Positions 33,254-45,034 of a stretch of 64,000 bases of DNA are shown piece after piece; position 1 is the stretch's first letter, and each line of letters opens with the position of its first letter. The DNA is from Molanna angustata (lineage: Eukaryota > Arthropoda > Insecta > Trichoptera > Molannidae). The stretch lies in assembly GCA_963576475.1 (NCBI GenBank), contig OY754980.1:31249976-31313975 (forward strand), in the 5' to 3' direction. The notes beneath the pieces were generated by a model, which made no database searches, was not told the DNA's origin, and worked only from the letters and a program-made list of their open reading frames with translations. Both the position numbers and the translations under genes were made by a program.

Positions 33254-33540
33254 ATTTTATTCAACTTCATGTACAAACATGTGTACAATGGCGGGTTTAT
33301 ATACATAAGGCGATTTCTTCCAACCGACCAAAGCAACGTGAGGTCATAAATAGTTAAGTGGTGGGTATATCAATTTATATTAAAATCAAATAGAAAGTCA
33401 TGCACGTATAATTATTAAATGTAAATACATAGCAACGAAGAAAGGAAGGGGATAGAGGTTGTGGGAGGAGTGAGAGGATGGAAAAGGGATGTCAATTAAA
33501 AGTTATTAGCGAGGTACATATAACAGCTTTAGTCTTTTTT
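33254..33540 (-). repeat. Probable LINE 3' UTR, minus strand, disrupted by SINE D
   Basis: On the plus strand it starts ATTTTATTCAACTTCATGTA, ACAAACATGTGTACAATGGC, and contains a GGGGATAGAGGTTGTGGGAG patch. The ATTTTATTCAACTTCAT part is duplicated by the SINE insertion. I read it as the reversed 3' end of a LINE by its style; no coding remnant is attached, so the call is tentative. Confidence 0.4.
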
Positions 33541-33659
33541 TAAAGTTGAATCGATTGAGATGTCGTAATATCATTATTTAAGGTGTTATATATTATAGTA
33601 CTGTAGATTGTATACTTAGGAAGAACTGAGAAATTCAGTAAAATGAATGGGAATAAATA

Positions 33660-33905
33660 TTATATTATATTTCGTCCTTTTCCTCATGACTGAGGATAGC
33701 GTCTGCAGTCCGTAGCCACATGTATGGCCCGCCTCCTTGGGCTGAACGCAGATCACCAGTCACCGATCACCCTATTGTGGACTTAACCAGATCGTTCCAT
33801 CTGGTCAGTGGGCGACCCAAGAGATCTCTGTCCCTCCACGCTGCCCATCACAAGCTACTCGAGGCAGTCCGGTTACCTTCTGGCAATGTGTCTAAAGAAT
33901 TTATT
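33660..33905 (-). pseudogene. LINE C-terminal coding fragment
   Basis: The minus strand reads LPEGNRTASSSL, a stop, WAAWRDRDLLGRPLTRWNDL and VKSTIG, then GGPYMWLRTADAILSHEEKD and a stop. RDLLGRPLTRWNDLVKSTIG corresponds to the GRP.TRW.DD...G block near the end of RTE-like LINEs (compare 53964-55220). Stops are present and only the last part of the protein is represented. Confidence 0.6.
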
Positions 33906-34129
33906 TATTTATTATAATTTACAAAATCATTTTTTTACATATTAGCTAAACTTAGCCTGTACCGAGGTGGAATATTTCACAGTCACATTAATACATATTT
34001 ATACAATATTTTCGTATTTCATTCAATTTTCGTGACAGTATAAATTCTATATAACATGATTTATATATAGGTAAACAAGAAGAGTACATCAAACAATCAA
34101 GCAGAAAAAATAATAAAACAAAACAAAAA

Positions 34130-34564
34130 TTTATATAGAAGTTAGCAAGAATTTATCAAACAATAAAGAAAAAAAAAATATAATAAAACAAAACAATGAT
34201 TTATATAGAAGTTAGCAAGAATATATCAAACAATAAAGAAAAAAAATATAATAAAATAAAACAATGATTTATATAGAAGTTAGCAAGAATATATCAAACA
34301 ATAAAGAAAAAAAATATAATAAAATAAAACAATGATTTATATAGAAGTTATCAAGAATATATCAAACAATAAAGAAAAAAAATATAATAAAACAAAACAA
34401 TGATTTATATAGAAGTTAGCAAGAATATATCAAACAATAAAGAAAAAAAATATAATAAAATAAAACAATGATTTATATAGAAGTTAGCAAGAATATATCA
34501 AACAATAAAGAAAAAAAATATAATAAAATAAAACAATGATTTATATAGAAGTTATCAAGAATAT
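34130..34564 (+). repeat. 68-bp satellite, left block, with three-unit higher-order pattern
   Basis: The GTTA(G/T)CAAGAAT landmark falls at 34211, 34279, 34347, 34415, 34483 and 34551, exactly 68 bases apart; an edge unit begins at 34141. Variants repeat every third unit: GTTAGC, GTTAGC, GTTATC, with the GTTATC unit followed by AAAACAAAAC rather than AAAATAAAAC. This gives a 204-bp higher-order repeat. The block ends inside a GTTATC unit at the LINE junction and continues at 37256. Confidence 0.9.
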
Positions 34565-36752
34565 TGTAATACCCAATTTATCCCTCAACTTTTTGGAGGT
34601 GTCCACATCTAGTTTTAACTTTTATAAAGCAGACTATGATAAAATATGTGAATTTCTATATTGTGTAGATTGGTCTTTTCTTGATGTTGAAGCGCTGGAT
34701 AATGGCACTGAACTTTTCTATAAAATTCTATACGAGTCATTTCAAAAATTTGTTCCTTTTACCAAGTGTAAAAAATCTAATTTTCCAAAATGGTACAGTA
34801 AAGATCTTATTTCTTTAATAATGCGAAAGAAAATAGAACATAAAAAGTATAAAGAGACAGGTAAACTTGTGGACTATGTCACATTCAGAAACACCAGAAT
34901 AGAATGTACCAATTCAACTATAAAATGTTACAAGGATTACATTTATAAAATTGAAAACTCCATTAAAACAAATGTGAAATCTTTTTGGTCCTATGCAAAA
35001 TCACTCAACAAAAATGAGTTAGGTATACCTAGTTCAATGCACTATGAAGGTAATATTTTCGACAACCTGCCTGATATTGTAAATGCCTTCGCTGATTTCT
35101 TCAGTAATGTCTATGAGGTTGAAGACAATAATTGCAATATCCCTGAGTTTAAATCTGACTTAAAATTACATATACCACAATTCTTAATTAGTATTAATGA
35201 CATAGAATCCGCAATAAAACAACTATGTAGATTCAAACAAAAATTCTGGTCCTGATAATGTACCTCCTATATTTCTCAAATCATGCGTAAAATTATTATC
35301 TTATCCCCTATTAGTAATTTTTAACAAATCTTTAACACTTGGTTGTTTTCCAGAAACATGGAAATTTAGTTTTTTGACTCCTATTTTTAAAAAAGGCAAT
35401 AAAAATGAAATAACTAATTACCGGCCAATATGTATTCAATCAACAATACCCAAGCTTTTCGAAAAGATTGTTTTAAAAAAAATCACCCATCATTTTAATC
35501 AAATAATTACACCATACCAACATGGATTTTTAGCTGGCAAATCCACACTAACTAACCTACTATTGTATGAGAACTTTATACAAGATTCATTAGCCTGTAG
35601 AAAGCAAGTGGACTCCATTTATACTGATTTCAGTAAAGCTTTCGACAAGGTGTGCCATAGCATACTGTTGAATAAGCTGCAGGGAGTCGGTGTACATGGT
35701 AGTCTTCTTGAATGGATTAAAAGCTATATTTTGAGAAGAAGGTTGGCAGTAAGAATAAATAACACCCAATCTAAAATTATCATAGCAACAAGTGGAGTGC
35801 CGCAAGGATCTCACTTGGGGCCAATTCTGTTTGTATTGTTTATTAATGATATTGTGAAAATCTTTACAGACATTAATTTTATTCTATTTGCGGATGATAT
35901 GAAGCTTTACAAAACTATTTCAAATTTACATGACTGTTATGTTTTACAACTCAATCTTGATAGATTATTTAAATGGTGTACAGACAATAAACTGCATTTA
36001 AATATTTCCAAGTGTCAATTGATGCAATTCTACAGAATTAAATCCCCTATTATCTTTGAATATAGGATTGATAACGTTAAACTTAATTCTGTATCAGAAA
36101 TCAAAGATCTGGGGGTGATTTTTGATACAAGACTTACCTTTGTCAATCATATAACCAACATCAGTAATAGAGCAATGAAACTGTTAGGTTTCGTTTTGCG
36201 AGTTGGTAAGGATTTTAATAATATTCATATTTTAAAGATACTCTTTACATCACTTGTTCGTTCTCAGGTTGAATATAACACAACAATTTGGTCACCGTAT
36301 TTCAATTCTCATTCTAATACTGTAGAAAAAATCCAACATAAATTTCTAAGATATATCAATTACAGACTTAACATACCAATAGAAAATTTGAATTATTATT
36401 ATTTAAAGAAACAAATTTATTAGAGCTTTCTGAGAGAAGATTATTATTTGATTTACTATGTTTATTTAAAATTATTAATAATCAGTTAGACTGTCCAGAA
36501 TTACTATTCTTAATAAATTTCAATGTACCAAATAGAAAAACTAGAAATCATTTTCCATTCTATTGTAAAAATACTACAAATTTAGCACACTATTATACAC
36601 CAATACATCGAATTCAGAACTTGGGAAATATATATGCACAGTCATTTGATTATTTTAACACTTCCTTTCACAAATTTAAATACGAACTAACATCAATGTT
36701 TTATAAAAAACAGTCAATCGCAGCTAACAATGTAATCTCGTTTGAAATGTGA
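34565..36752 (+). pseudogene. LINE reverse transcriptase with two frameshifts
   Basis: Segment 1 (to 35255) carries the linker region between endonuclease and RT (FPKWYSKDLISLIMRKK, SFWSYAKSLNKNELGIP). It ends at a frameshift in an A run near 35236. Segment 2 (about 35240-36423) has the full RT palm: NSGPDNVPPIFLKSC, ITNYRPICIQSTIPKLFEK, YTDFSKAFDKV, TSGVPQGSHLGPILFVLFI and LFADDMKLY (YADD variant FADD, about 35887-35898). The thumb follows, with LGVIFDTRLTF and VRSQVEYNTTIWSPY. A second frameshift near 36415 leads to segment 3 (36420-36752), the last 110 codons. Only two lesions over 2.2 kb suggests a young copy. The endonuclease is missing through 5' truncation. Confidence 0.9.
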
Positions 36753-37255
36753 TATTTTTTAAATTTTCTGTAATTTAGATTCTTTCTTTTTCTTTAAGAT
36801 TTGCAATACATTTTTTTTGCTTGCCTACTTTGCATGTATAGTATAATATTATACTATAAATGTGATTATAATATATTTTTTTTGTTATTTGTTTTGTTTC
36901 ATCATTTAGTTTTTATTTTCCTAAGTATGTACCCATATGTTTGTTTTTATAGTTCTTTTATTTTCTTTACATTATAATTATTTTTTCTTTTTTTTCTAAG
37001 TGCGTAGGTATATTATTTTAGTATATTTTAATGATTTTTATGTCTCAACCTAAGTATCTATATCTTTTATTTTAAATTGTATTTTTTTTCCACTTAATAT
37101 TATTTTTTATATTTACTAATTTTGTTACAGTACCTTCTTTTTCTTTTATGTTTATGATAGTTTTATTATTTTATTTTGTAATTTCAATGTGTGTACTTAA
37201 TTGTTGTTCATGTTTGTAAAAGGCAATTTGCCGTAAATAAATAAATAAATAAATA
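34565..37255 (+). mobile_element. CR1/Jockey-like LINE inserted in the 68-bp satellite
   Basis: The left junction is GTTATCAAGAATAT and the right is AATATATCAAAC. Removing the insert restores one intact 68-bp unit of the expected variant. AATAT at 34560-34564 and 37256-37260 is a candidate 5-bp target duplication, partly ambiguous with the AAAT tail at 37233-37255. The 5' end is truncated, so the ORF starts in flanking satellite. The 3' UTR is about 500 bases and T-rich; it ends CATGTTTGTAAAAGGCAATT TGCCGTAAATAAAT, like the tails at 39048-39212 (minus) and 57720-57983. Confidence 0.9.
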
Positions 37256-38115
37256 AATATATCAAACAATAAAGAAAAAAAATATAATAAAACAAAACAA
37301 TGATTTATATAGAAGTTAGCAAGAATATATCAAACAATAAAGAAAAAAAATATAATAAAATAAAACAATGATTTATATAGAAGTTAGCAAGAATATATCA
37401 AACAATAAAGAAAAAAAATAAAATAAAATAAAACAATGATTTATATAGAAGTTATCAAGAATATATCAAACAATAAAGAAAAAAAATATAATAAAACAAA
37501 ACAATGATTTATATAGAAGTTAGCAAGAATATATCAAACAATAAAGAAAAAAAATATAATAAAATAAAACAATGATTTATATAGAAGTTAGCAAGAATAT
37601 ATCAAACAATAAAGAAAAAAAATATAATAAAATAAAACAATGATTTATATAGAAGTAATCAAGAATATATCAAACAATAAAGAAAAAAAATATAATAAAA
37701 CAAAACAATGATTTATATAGAAGTTAGCAAGAATATATCAAACAATAAAGAAAAAAAATATAATAAAATAAAACAATGATTTATATAGAAGTTAGCAAGA
37801 ATATATCAAACAATAAAGAAAAAAAATAATACAGAACAATGATTTATATAGAAGTTAGTCAGAATATGTCAAGCAATAAAGCAATAAAATAAAACAAAAT
37901 AATAATTTATATAGATGTTAGCAAGTATATATCAAACAATAAAGAAAAAAAAATAAAACAAAGCAATGATTTATATAGAAGTTAGTAAGAATATATCAAG
38001 CAATAAAGCAAAAAATAAAACAAAACAATGATTTATATAGAAGTAAGCAAGAATATATCAAACAATAAAACAAAACAATGATTTAAATATAAGTAAACAA
38101 GAATATATCAATCAA
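37256..38115 (+). repeat. 68-bp satellite, right block, decaying toward its end
   Basis: It resumes mid-unit at ATATCAAACAATAAAG. Landmarks at 37315, 37383, 37451 (GTTATC), 37519, 37587, 37655 (GTAATC), 37723 and 37791 keep the 68-bp spacing and the every-third-unit variant. After about 37820 the units shorten and diverge (for example GTTAGTCAGAATATGTC), and the array fades by 38115. Confidence 0.9.
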
Positions 38116-38149
38116 TAAGGCGAGAAAAAAAATATATATACGTCAATAA

Positions 38150-38265
38150 AACAAATTGAAGGATACGTCTGTAGCATATCGTCTATAGACGATCCTCAAT
38201 CTCCAGATCGTCCAGAATTGACACATTCGTTCTTCTGGCTGTCCATGGGATGCGCAACATTAATT
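38150..38265 (-). pseudogene. LINE RT C-terminal fragment
   Basis: The minus strand reads LRIPWTARRTNVSILDDLEI, EDRL, a stop, TICYRRILQ-like sequence. This is the R.PWT.RRTN.SIL.EL.I..RL block of RTE-like LINE C-termini. Only about 35 codons remain. Confidence 0.65.
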
Positions 38266-38279
38266 TATTTAATTGATTT

Positions 38280-38911
38280 TCTCCTGAAACCCCTAGAAAG
38301 AAAGAGATAGTAGATTTTTCCTTTAGTTAAGCAGTTGCAGTTGAGTTTTACGAAACAGGCTAAAGACACCGATATAACGTCTTAAAAAAGCTTTTGCGAC
38401 TGGAGAAAGTTGAATAAAATAATAATATTGTGTAGTTTATTAATCCATTTGATAAATAGATCGTTTGACCCGTTGGAAGGTAAGGGTTGGTCGGCTTCGC
38501 AGTCGTTCCCTCGGGGTAGGATATTAACATCAACCCTTAAGCCATAATATTTTCATTAAGCACACAGCACATGTACCAAATTGTCTATACAGCCTCCTTT
38601 CAGTACATAAATTCTTACCCTCATAATATAAGTGGCAGTAAGACGACACACATAGAAGAGACAGTGGTTGAAAACTTATGCTGTTAACTGTAGGTTAATT
38701 AATATATAAATCGACTTTGATTGCCAGTTCATCTTTACCGCACAACTATGTATGTAAAACTATAACATGACTTCAACGTTTGAGACGATGTTTACAAGTT
38801 TTGAGAATTATTCCACTATAGAAAGTATTTTGATGAGTTTTATTACAATTTTATTCCACCAATTTCGAGTGAGTTGAGAATTAAAATAAAACAATAAGTT
38901 TTATTTTTATT
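38280..38911. other. No gene recognised
   Basis: No domain-bearing frame. GGTTGGTCGGCTTCGCAGTC near 38484-38510 is a small G+C-richer patch. Nothing else. Confidence 0.35.
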
Positions 38912-39400
38912 GACAAACTTTTTGACATCTCAATAGAAACGATGTTGGGATATTATAGAAGAACCAGAAACTTAAGGCACCTAAACGGCTTACGACCTGT
39001 CATCGGCTGGTTTACGTGATCACTTTATGCGTTTGCTTAACGTTCATCAATTATTTATTTATAAACGGCATAAAATACCTTTTACATACATAGATAAAAA
39101 CAAATATTGATGATAAAAATACATAGAATAAGAAAAAAAAACAGTTAGCAAAAAAAAAAATTAAACCTAAACAATAAGACACGAAAAAGATAAGATAATC
39201 AAACTAAACTATATAAATATGCCTTTTTATCGAGTTCCCTTATCAATGTAATTTTTGAAAGTTCTATATTATATTTGAATAGTGTGTAACAATTCATCTG
39301 AAAATAAGGAATCTATGAAGTAACGAAGAATCCTTTTTTTTGTAACGCCATCTATTGAGAAATTAGTTTATTTATAAACAATGAAAGCAACAGAACATAT
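38912..39400. mobile_element. Family X repeat, copy B, with a LINE tail inside
   Basis: The left end (GACATCTCAATAGAAACGAT, GGCACCTAAACGGCTTACGA) and interior (CTTTATGCGTTTGCTTAACG, then after the insert TTTTGAAAGTTCTATATT and TAACGCCATCTATTGAGAAA) match the complement of copy A. The sequence at 39048-39212 is foreign (LINE tail, minus). The far end is lost. Confidence 0.65.
39048..39212 (-). repeat. LINE 3' UTR fragment inserted in family X copy B
   Basis: On the minus strand it reads ATTTTTATCATCAATATTTG, TCTATGTATGTAAAAGGTAT, TTTATGCCGTTTATAAATAA. This is nearly identical to the tail at 57904-57960, and of the same style as 37205-37255. Confidence 0.7.
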
Positions 39401-40311
39401 ATGCTACGCAGCATGTTTTGGCATGCAAAATGTCCACTTCACCGTGCAAAATGTTCCTTCATACACGCGTCTTGGCTTAATACTGTCGATTCATATAGAG
39501 TAATAAATTCTCACGATCGAATCGACAGTTGGATTATGTTACATAATATATTTTTTGAACAACGGAAATATTTCGTTTAAAGATTTCGAATTTCATGTTC
39601 CAATTTTGAATCACTTGATAACAACATATTTCTTTATTATGCATTTCGGACGCCGGATTTTTCCAACAATGAAACATTTTTCTCTAAATTTCGAACAATC
39701 AACGGATTTGAATACGAATACGGCGCGGCGTTCGAAAGTTCTCCATTTGAATTATTTGTTAGAGAGCTTATCGTTCAGAAGCGATAATTAAGGACCTCGA
39801 ATGTCAGATTGCGAGCTAGGGCCACGAACGATATAATATGTAGCTAACCATACAGACCTCGCACTTCTCCTGTTAATGACCGTTGTATTTTCAGACAGAC
39901 CTCTATATATACGTTATTCATTGGAATTGCCAGGAATAATTTCCTGGTATCTGCTCAAAACAATAGTGCGTATTGCTCATACATAGACCTATAATTATTT
40001 ACATATCCGAACAAATATTTCGATTCATTTAGCAGTTACTCAGAGAATATATGTAGGTATTTTATTACCAAATGATAAAATTATTTGAATTATGATCTAC
40101 TGAATATTTTTTTATAATTTGCATATAAGCAAATTATAAAAAAATAGCGCTTTCCTAAATCCATTACCCTTTCCTTTCCCCCACATACACTCAATTTATA
40201 ATTGGCTATTTCTTTTGTATTCTTATTTACAATTAAGTATTATAAATGTATAGCTGTTAAGTTTCTAAACAAATAAAAAATAAAAATAAAATAAAATAAG
40301 TAAACATTGGA
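39401..40311. other. No gene recognised; TCGATTC.. short palindromes
   Basis: ACTGTCGATTCATATAG near 39483 and ATCGAATCGACAGTTGGAT at 39515-39533 share the GACAGT/ACTGTC motif with the repeats at 46556 and 48108. The open frame at 39555-39791 has no recognisable domain. ATAATTTGCATATAAGCAAATTAT near 40114-40137 is a palindrome. Confidence 0.4.
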
Positions 40312-40852
40312 TTTTTTTCCTTGCCGGGAGTCGAGGATTCCCTGGTTCTTCAATAATATTCCAACTTCGTCTCTATTGAGATGTTAAATAAACATCATTG
40401 ACTCTCGACAGGGAAAAAATCCAATGTACAAGTAGCTATACAAGCCAAAAATGAATAATATTTCTTGCGCAGTTCTGGGGTGAAATGCATGTGCGAGAGC
40501 ATTGTAACCTCATATGTATAAGGACTTGCTTTTATTGTTTACAAAAAAACAATTTCTCAATAGCTGGCGTTACAAAAAGGTTTCTTCGTAATTTCTTGGA
40601 TTGCGATGGTAAAAACAGCCTTTTTTTCAAACGATTAGTTTCTTATTATAAAAATATAAGTATAGAATTTTCAAAATTGCATTAATAAGGGAACTCAATA
40701 AGAAGGCATAATTGCTGAGAGTTGCGCAAGCGCATAAAGTGACCACGTGAACCAGCCGACGACGGGTCATAATCCCTGTAGGTGCCTTGACTCCTAGTGT
40801 TTCTATAATATTCCAACTTCGTCCCTATTGAGATGTTAAAAAAAATATCATA
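40312..40852. mobile_element. Family X repeat, copy C
   Basis: It ends with CCTGTAGGTGCCTTGACTCC, TAATATTCCAACTTCGTCCC and TATTGAGATGTT. It carries CAATAGCTGGCGTTACAAAA and TTGCGCAAGCGCATAAAGTG as in copies A and D. At its left, TTGGATTTTTTTCCTTGCCG and the complement GACAGGGAAAAAATCCAA (about 40411-40428) frame a second terminus-like segment, as if two ends were joined. Confidence 0.7.
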
Positions 40853-40999
40853 AAGATATTATATGTTTATTCTGCAACAATTACAAAATGAAGACTATAA
40901 TTGTGTCATTCAAAACGGCAAAAGGATAATAAAAAATACAATGGCGAGTTTGTGGGGCCCTGTAGATAACAAAAATCTTAGCTTAAAAATCTTCAGTCA

Positions 41000-41110
41000 A
41001 ACTGTGGCTTAGAATAGTGCTTCCATTATTATCTATAATCATTTCTTTCTGATGTCCCGTAAGAGCCGGATAATCGAAAACACAAGATGCAAAATGACTA
41101 CTTGTCTATC
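41000..41110 (+). repeat. Dispersed repeat R, copy 2
   Basis: TGGCTTAGAATAGTGCTTCC and TGTCCCGTAAGAGCCGGATA ATCGAAAACACA match copies at 9255-9350 (plus) and 42440-42600 (minus). Confidence 0.65.
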
Positions 41111-41599
41111 GTATGTACATGTATACGTATATTTCTTTGTTATATTGATTTTGAGGAACGTGTAAACGAAACCGCACATTCTGCGGAAGAAACTAAGTAT
41201 GTATTTTCTTCCTTGCAAGGATGAAGTCGCGAGTGTAAATTATTTTCCGAATATTTCGTGATTGATTACGTTTTTTACAAGAATTATTTCTGAATCCTGC
41301 AACGGTGGCAGCTGTCTTTCCTTGCCTTTCCACGAGTGCCGGCAAAAGTCAGGGTTTATTTATGTTTCTTCTTTGATTTTGCTTATATCGTTTTTTTTGA
41401 CAAACGTCATTAGTACAGAGAGAAATGAATCAAAAAGTAATTTTATATCGAATATTCTACGCTCGACGCAACATCGCATCCGACATTTTTCAAACAAAAT
41501 AAATATTGTCAAGATTCAAGATGAATATTTTTTCTTTCACATATCATTTTCTTTCGCATTTACACAAACATAGGCTTTTTTTCTCTGTCACTTAAAAAA
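41111..41599. other. No gene recognised
   Basis: An open plus-strand frame at 41262-41573 (about 100 codons) has Phe/Ile-rich stretches but no recognisable domain, and its A+T-rich content makes chance likely. Confidence 0.35.
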
Positions 41600-41860
41600 T
41601 ATTCTAGTTTTTTGGGTATATTTACATTGATATTGAAGCCCAAACTTGCGTTTCATTACTCAACATCGATGGTCATCGGACCATCTAGTCTGGGGCCTTC
41701 CCACGCTTCTGCTTCCTGTTCTTGGCCTCCAGTCTACATATCACAACTTTTGTCCATCGGTCGTCCGACATCCGAGTTATATGACACGCCCAACTTCACT
41801 TTATCTCCACTATTCTTTTAGCCACATCCGCTACTCCTGTGTTCTTCCCATTCATTAGTT
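41600..41860 (-). pseudogene. RTE-like LINE C-terminal fragment
   Basis: The minus strand reads ITRMSDDRWTKVVICRLEAK, NRKQKRGKAPD with frame shifts, and WSDDHR-like sequence. This is the HIARMSD.RW.K..LEWRPR....GRP.TRW.DD pattern. Compare 2641-3240 and 53964-55220. Confidence 0.6.
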
Positions 41861-41870
41861 TTGTGGTCCC

Positions 41871-41871
<1 letters not shown>

Positions 41872-41902
<31 letters not shown>

Positions 41903-42420
41903 GGGAAACAAAACAGCTATTACATATTTTACATTAATAAAAAAAATAATAATCAGGAAAGTAAGCCAATTACATTGTTCCACAGATTAATATACATAAT
42001 AAAGACAATTCAGTACAAAGTCAAAGACAAAAGTGTGGTGTAAGTGTACAATTGTGATGTGTGTGTATGTGTGTGTGTGTATTTTATGAAGCGAGGGTGG
42101 GACATGAAGAAAGGTAGGAGAGGAGGAAAGGGTTAGTTGTCATATTAATATAGTATTGGACATACCAAAAATTATACAATTTGGTACATAAAGTATTCAT
42201 TATAATATTGATGATAGTTGTTTTTTTAATGATTGTAGGCTATTGTTAAAAATATCTGGCTTATGATTAAGGTTATTGTACATATTGCAGCTGCGGTTAA
42301 TAAAAGTGTTGTTTGCATAGTTTGTTCTTGAGTATTTAGTGTAAAAGAGAAGGTTCTGGCGGTTTTGTCTGGCGGGGCAGTTGAATGGGATTTGTCCTAA
42401 GAGATATGCCCACACACCAG
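41872..42420 (-). pseudogene. CR1/Jockey-like LINE C-terminus and 3' UTR
   Basis: The frame 42200-42415 on the minus strand encodes IPFNCPARQNRQNLLFYTK, SRTNYANNTFINRSCNMYN and PDIFNNSLQSLKKQLSSIL. It is the terminal R..LF....RTNY..N..I.R.C..YN......D.F..SL pattern of LINE RTs, ending at a stop. The 3' UTR (41905-42199) ends in the complement of an AAAT tail at 41876-41900. The RT core is absent. Confidence 0.75.
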
Positions 42421-42439
42421 TCTCGTCTCACCTAAAAAG

Positions 42440-42600
42440 GCACTATATTCAGAATGTGTGATGGTGAACCTCATTGCTGAACTATGTGAGATGTTATTGT
42501 TGCCTGATGTATTTTCGATTACCCGGCTCTTACGGGACACTCGAAAATAATAATAGAAAAGAGTGGAAGCACTATTCTAAGCCGGTGCCTCACAGCAAAA
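42440..42600 (-). repeat. Dispersed repeat R, copy 3
   Basis: The complement reads TGAGGCACCGGCTTAGAATA, GTGCTTCCACTC, GTGTCCCGTAAGAGCCGGGT and AACATCTCACATAGTTCAGC AATGAGGTTC. It is the longest of the three copies (9255, 41000). Confidence 0.65.
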
Positions 42601-42738
42601 TCGAAATATTGCTGTGAATTGAAATATTATTTTCTTTGTTTCATTGAATTTATTGTAGGTTTTTATTTATTTATTATAGAAATAAATAAAAAAATATTTC
42701 AAATTATTTAGTGCGAATGAATCATTCCAACATAACTT

Positions 42739-42874
42739 AGATGGGTCGGTGGCAGAGCGGTTAGCGCATTGGGTTAGTAATTCAGTGGTCGCGAGTTCGA
42801 ATCCTGCCTCGACCGATTTCGTTCACCTATAGCACAAGCATTTATGCTTATTTTAGGGAACGTAGGAAGTTGTA
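42739..42874 (+). mobile_element. SINE A, 5' half, interrupted by a LINE
   Basis: A complete tRNA-like head (box A TGGCAGAGCGG at 42750-42760, box B GAGTTCGAATCC) and body to AGGGAACGTAGGAAGTTGTA. At that point the intact copy (47879-48061) continues with TATGTACTT, but here LINE coding sequence begins. The missing 3' part is at 45551-45605. Confidence 0.9.
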
Positions 42875-45034
42875 CAACATGCAGCTGCTGGATTTTCCAA
42901 TCATGACCTAATTTTTGCCTGTTTAAAACTGAAATTACCGAAACCCGCCAAAAAGAAACACACATTTCGAAACTTCAGGAGGGTGAAACCTGAATGTCTT
43001 AGTGCGGATGCTACGAATATTGAATGGTCTGATCTATATACCTCCGATAATATTGACACGAAATTATCTTTTTTTAACACAAAAATTATTGAACTCTACG
43101 ATAAACATGCTCCTATAGTTACCTTAAATCGAAAACACCCACCATCTCCTTGGCTGACTGAAGACATTCGCAGATTGATAGGCAGGCGCGATAGGACCAA
43201 ATTCAAATGTAAGCGTATGAATGAGCCTATCTATTGGGAAAACTACAGATCATTGAGGAATCTCTGTTCGGCTAAGTGTAGGGTTGCAAAAAGAGAATAT
43301 TTTCGGCTAGCCCTGTCGTCTTCCTTCACCCAAAGCTACTTGGAGCTTCCTAAGACAACATGGGATTGTTTCCGCCTCACAGCCCTTTAGTGTTGGGCAA
43401 TTTAACTTGAATGTCATGAACAATCACTTTGCATTGAAACCGGTTGAAATTGATCCTGATTTAAAACGGGAAATGCTTGAGGATATCTCCAGCATTGCAC
43501 CACTCAGCTGAGAACCCTTCAGCTTCTCTCCAGTAACTACATATGACGTGCGTAAAATATTTTCTTCTATTGACTCCTCTGCGGTGGGATATCATGGCAT
43601 CAGTAAAAGAATGCTTTCGCCCATCCTTGAGCAAATTCTTCCTATCATCACTCACATTATCAATTTTTCCTTGTTAAATGGCTGTTTGCAAGTTCAGTGG
43701 AAGTCATCCCATATTATTCCTCTACCCAAATGTAATACACCATCTACAGTTAAGGACTTTCGTCCTATTTCCATCCTCCCTACTTTGTCTAAGATAGTCG
43801 AAAAGATGGCAAACTCTCAATTAACATCATATCTCAATGACCTTAACCTTCTCGATCCTTTGCAGTCTGGTTTTAAGAGGGGTCATAGCACTACCACTGC
43901 GTTGCTTAAGATCACTGAGGATGTGAGAATGGCCATGGAAGAGGGAAAACTCACTCTTCTAACCTTGTTGGACTTCACCAACGCTTTCGGTAGTATTGAT
44001 TTTAATTTGCTCCTCTCTAGACTGAGATCTCTTAATTTATCGGATATGTCTCTTCGATGGTTTAGTTCATATCTGTTGGGGAGAAAGCAGAAAATTGATA
44101 CTTCTGAGATTTCTTCAAATGAATTATCTCTGACTACTGGTGTTCCCCAGGGAGGAATCCTGTCTCCACTCTTATATTCTATCTTCATCACAACAATGAC
44201 TTGTGGCATCTCTTGTTCGTATCATTTGTATGCGGACGACCTTCAACTATATTCTCACTTTAAGTCCGAAAACATAACCTCATCAATTAACTCAATGAAC
44301 CTGGATCTTCATCGGATTGGTCTGTGGTGTTCTCGGAATGGTCTGCTTGTGAATCCTACAAAGTCGCAGGCAATTATTTTGGGAAGCCATAGATTGATTT
44401 CTCACGTCGATATGTCTTCTTTGCCCATGCTCATGCTTAATGGCTCAGCCATCTCTTTCTTCCAGTCTGTAAAGGACCTGGGAGTTCACCTTGACTCTAG
44501 TCTATCCTGGTGGAAGCAGATTGGCGAGGTTAGCCGTAGGACGTTTGCCACTCTTCACTCTCTTAAGAGACTGCAGAGTTGATCCAGTCCTTGATTTTTC
44601 CTATTTTTGATTATGCTGACGTCTGCTATCTCGACATCGAATCTGATTTCTTATCTAAATTAGACCATTTGCAGAATGTCTGCATTAGATACATCTTCGG
44701 TCTGAAAAAGTATGACCATGTATCAGAATTTCGTATAAAACTGGGCTGGTCTTTAATGGGCAAACGCAGGGATGTTCACACACTCTGTCTTCTCTATAAG
44801 ATTTTGTATAGTGAGGTGGCACCAAAGTATTTCAGAGACAAGTTTCATTTTTCATCGGAGCATGGTCTTCCTCTGAGATCGGGTAATAACGGTCTTCTTG
44901 TGATTCCCTCCCACCGATCGGACTTCTACACTTATTCTTTTACTGTCCATAGAACCAGGCTCTGGAATCAACTTCCCGTTGATATTCGAACCTTACCATC
45001 ATTTTTCTCTTTTAAACAGCGGGTGAAACTCTGA
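42875..45034 (+). pseudogene. LINE endonuclease C-terminus and reverse transcriptase, frameshifted
   Basis: The first segment (42875-43390) has AAAGFSNHDLIFACLKLKLP (endonuclease end, SxHDLI), RNFRRVKPECL and WLTEDIRRLIGRRDRTK. A frameshift near 43370 and a stop near 43507 follow. The RT segment (43548-44582) contains DFRPISILPTLSKIVEK, LQSGFKRGHSTTTALLK, LLDFTNAFGSIDF, TTGVPQGGILSPLLYSIF, YHLYADDLQLYSH and VKDLGVHLDSSLSW. In motif A the usual AFD is AFG, so a conserved Asp is changed, though the catalytic Asp of LDF is kept. A stop near 44581 splits off the C-terminus (44579-45034: [50 protein letters not shown]). Inactive. Confidence 0.9.

Noticed and set aside
34130..38115. CRISPR-like array
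   Set aside because: Units are directly adjacent, have no unique spacers and occur in insect-type DNA; this is a satellite.
42739..42812. Possible tRNA-Thr-like gene (also 47879, 1-88, 27862)
   Set aside because: The heads carry mismatches in the acceptor and T stems, the same non-tRNA body follows in each copy and copies are dispersed. They are SINE A.
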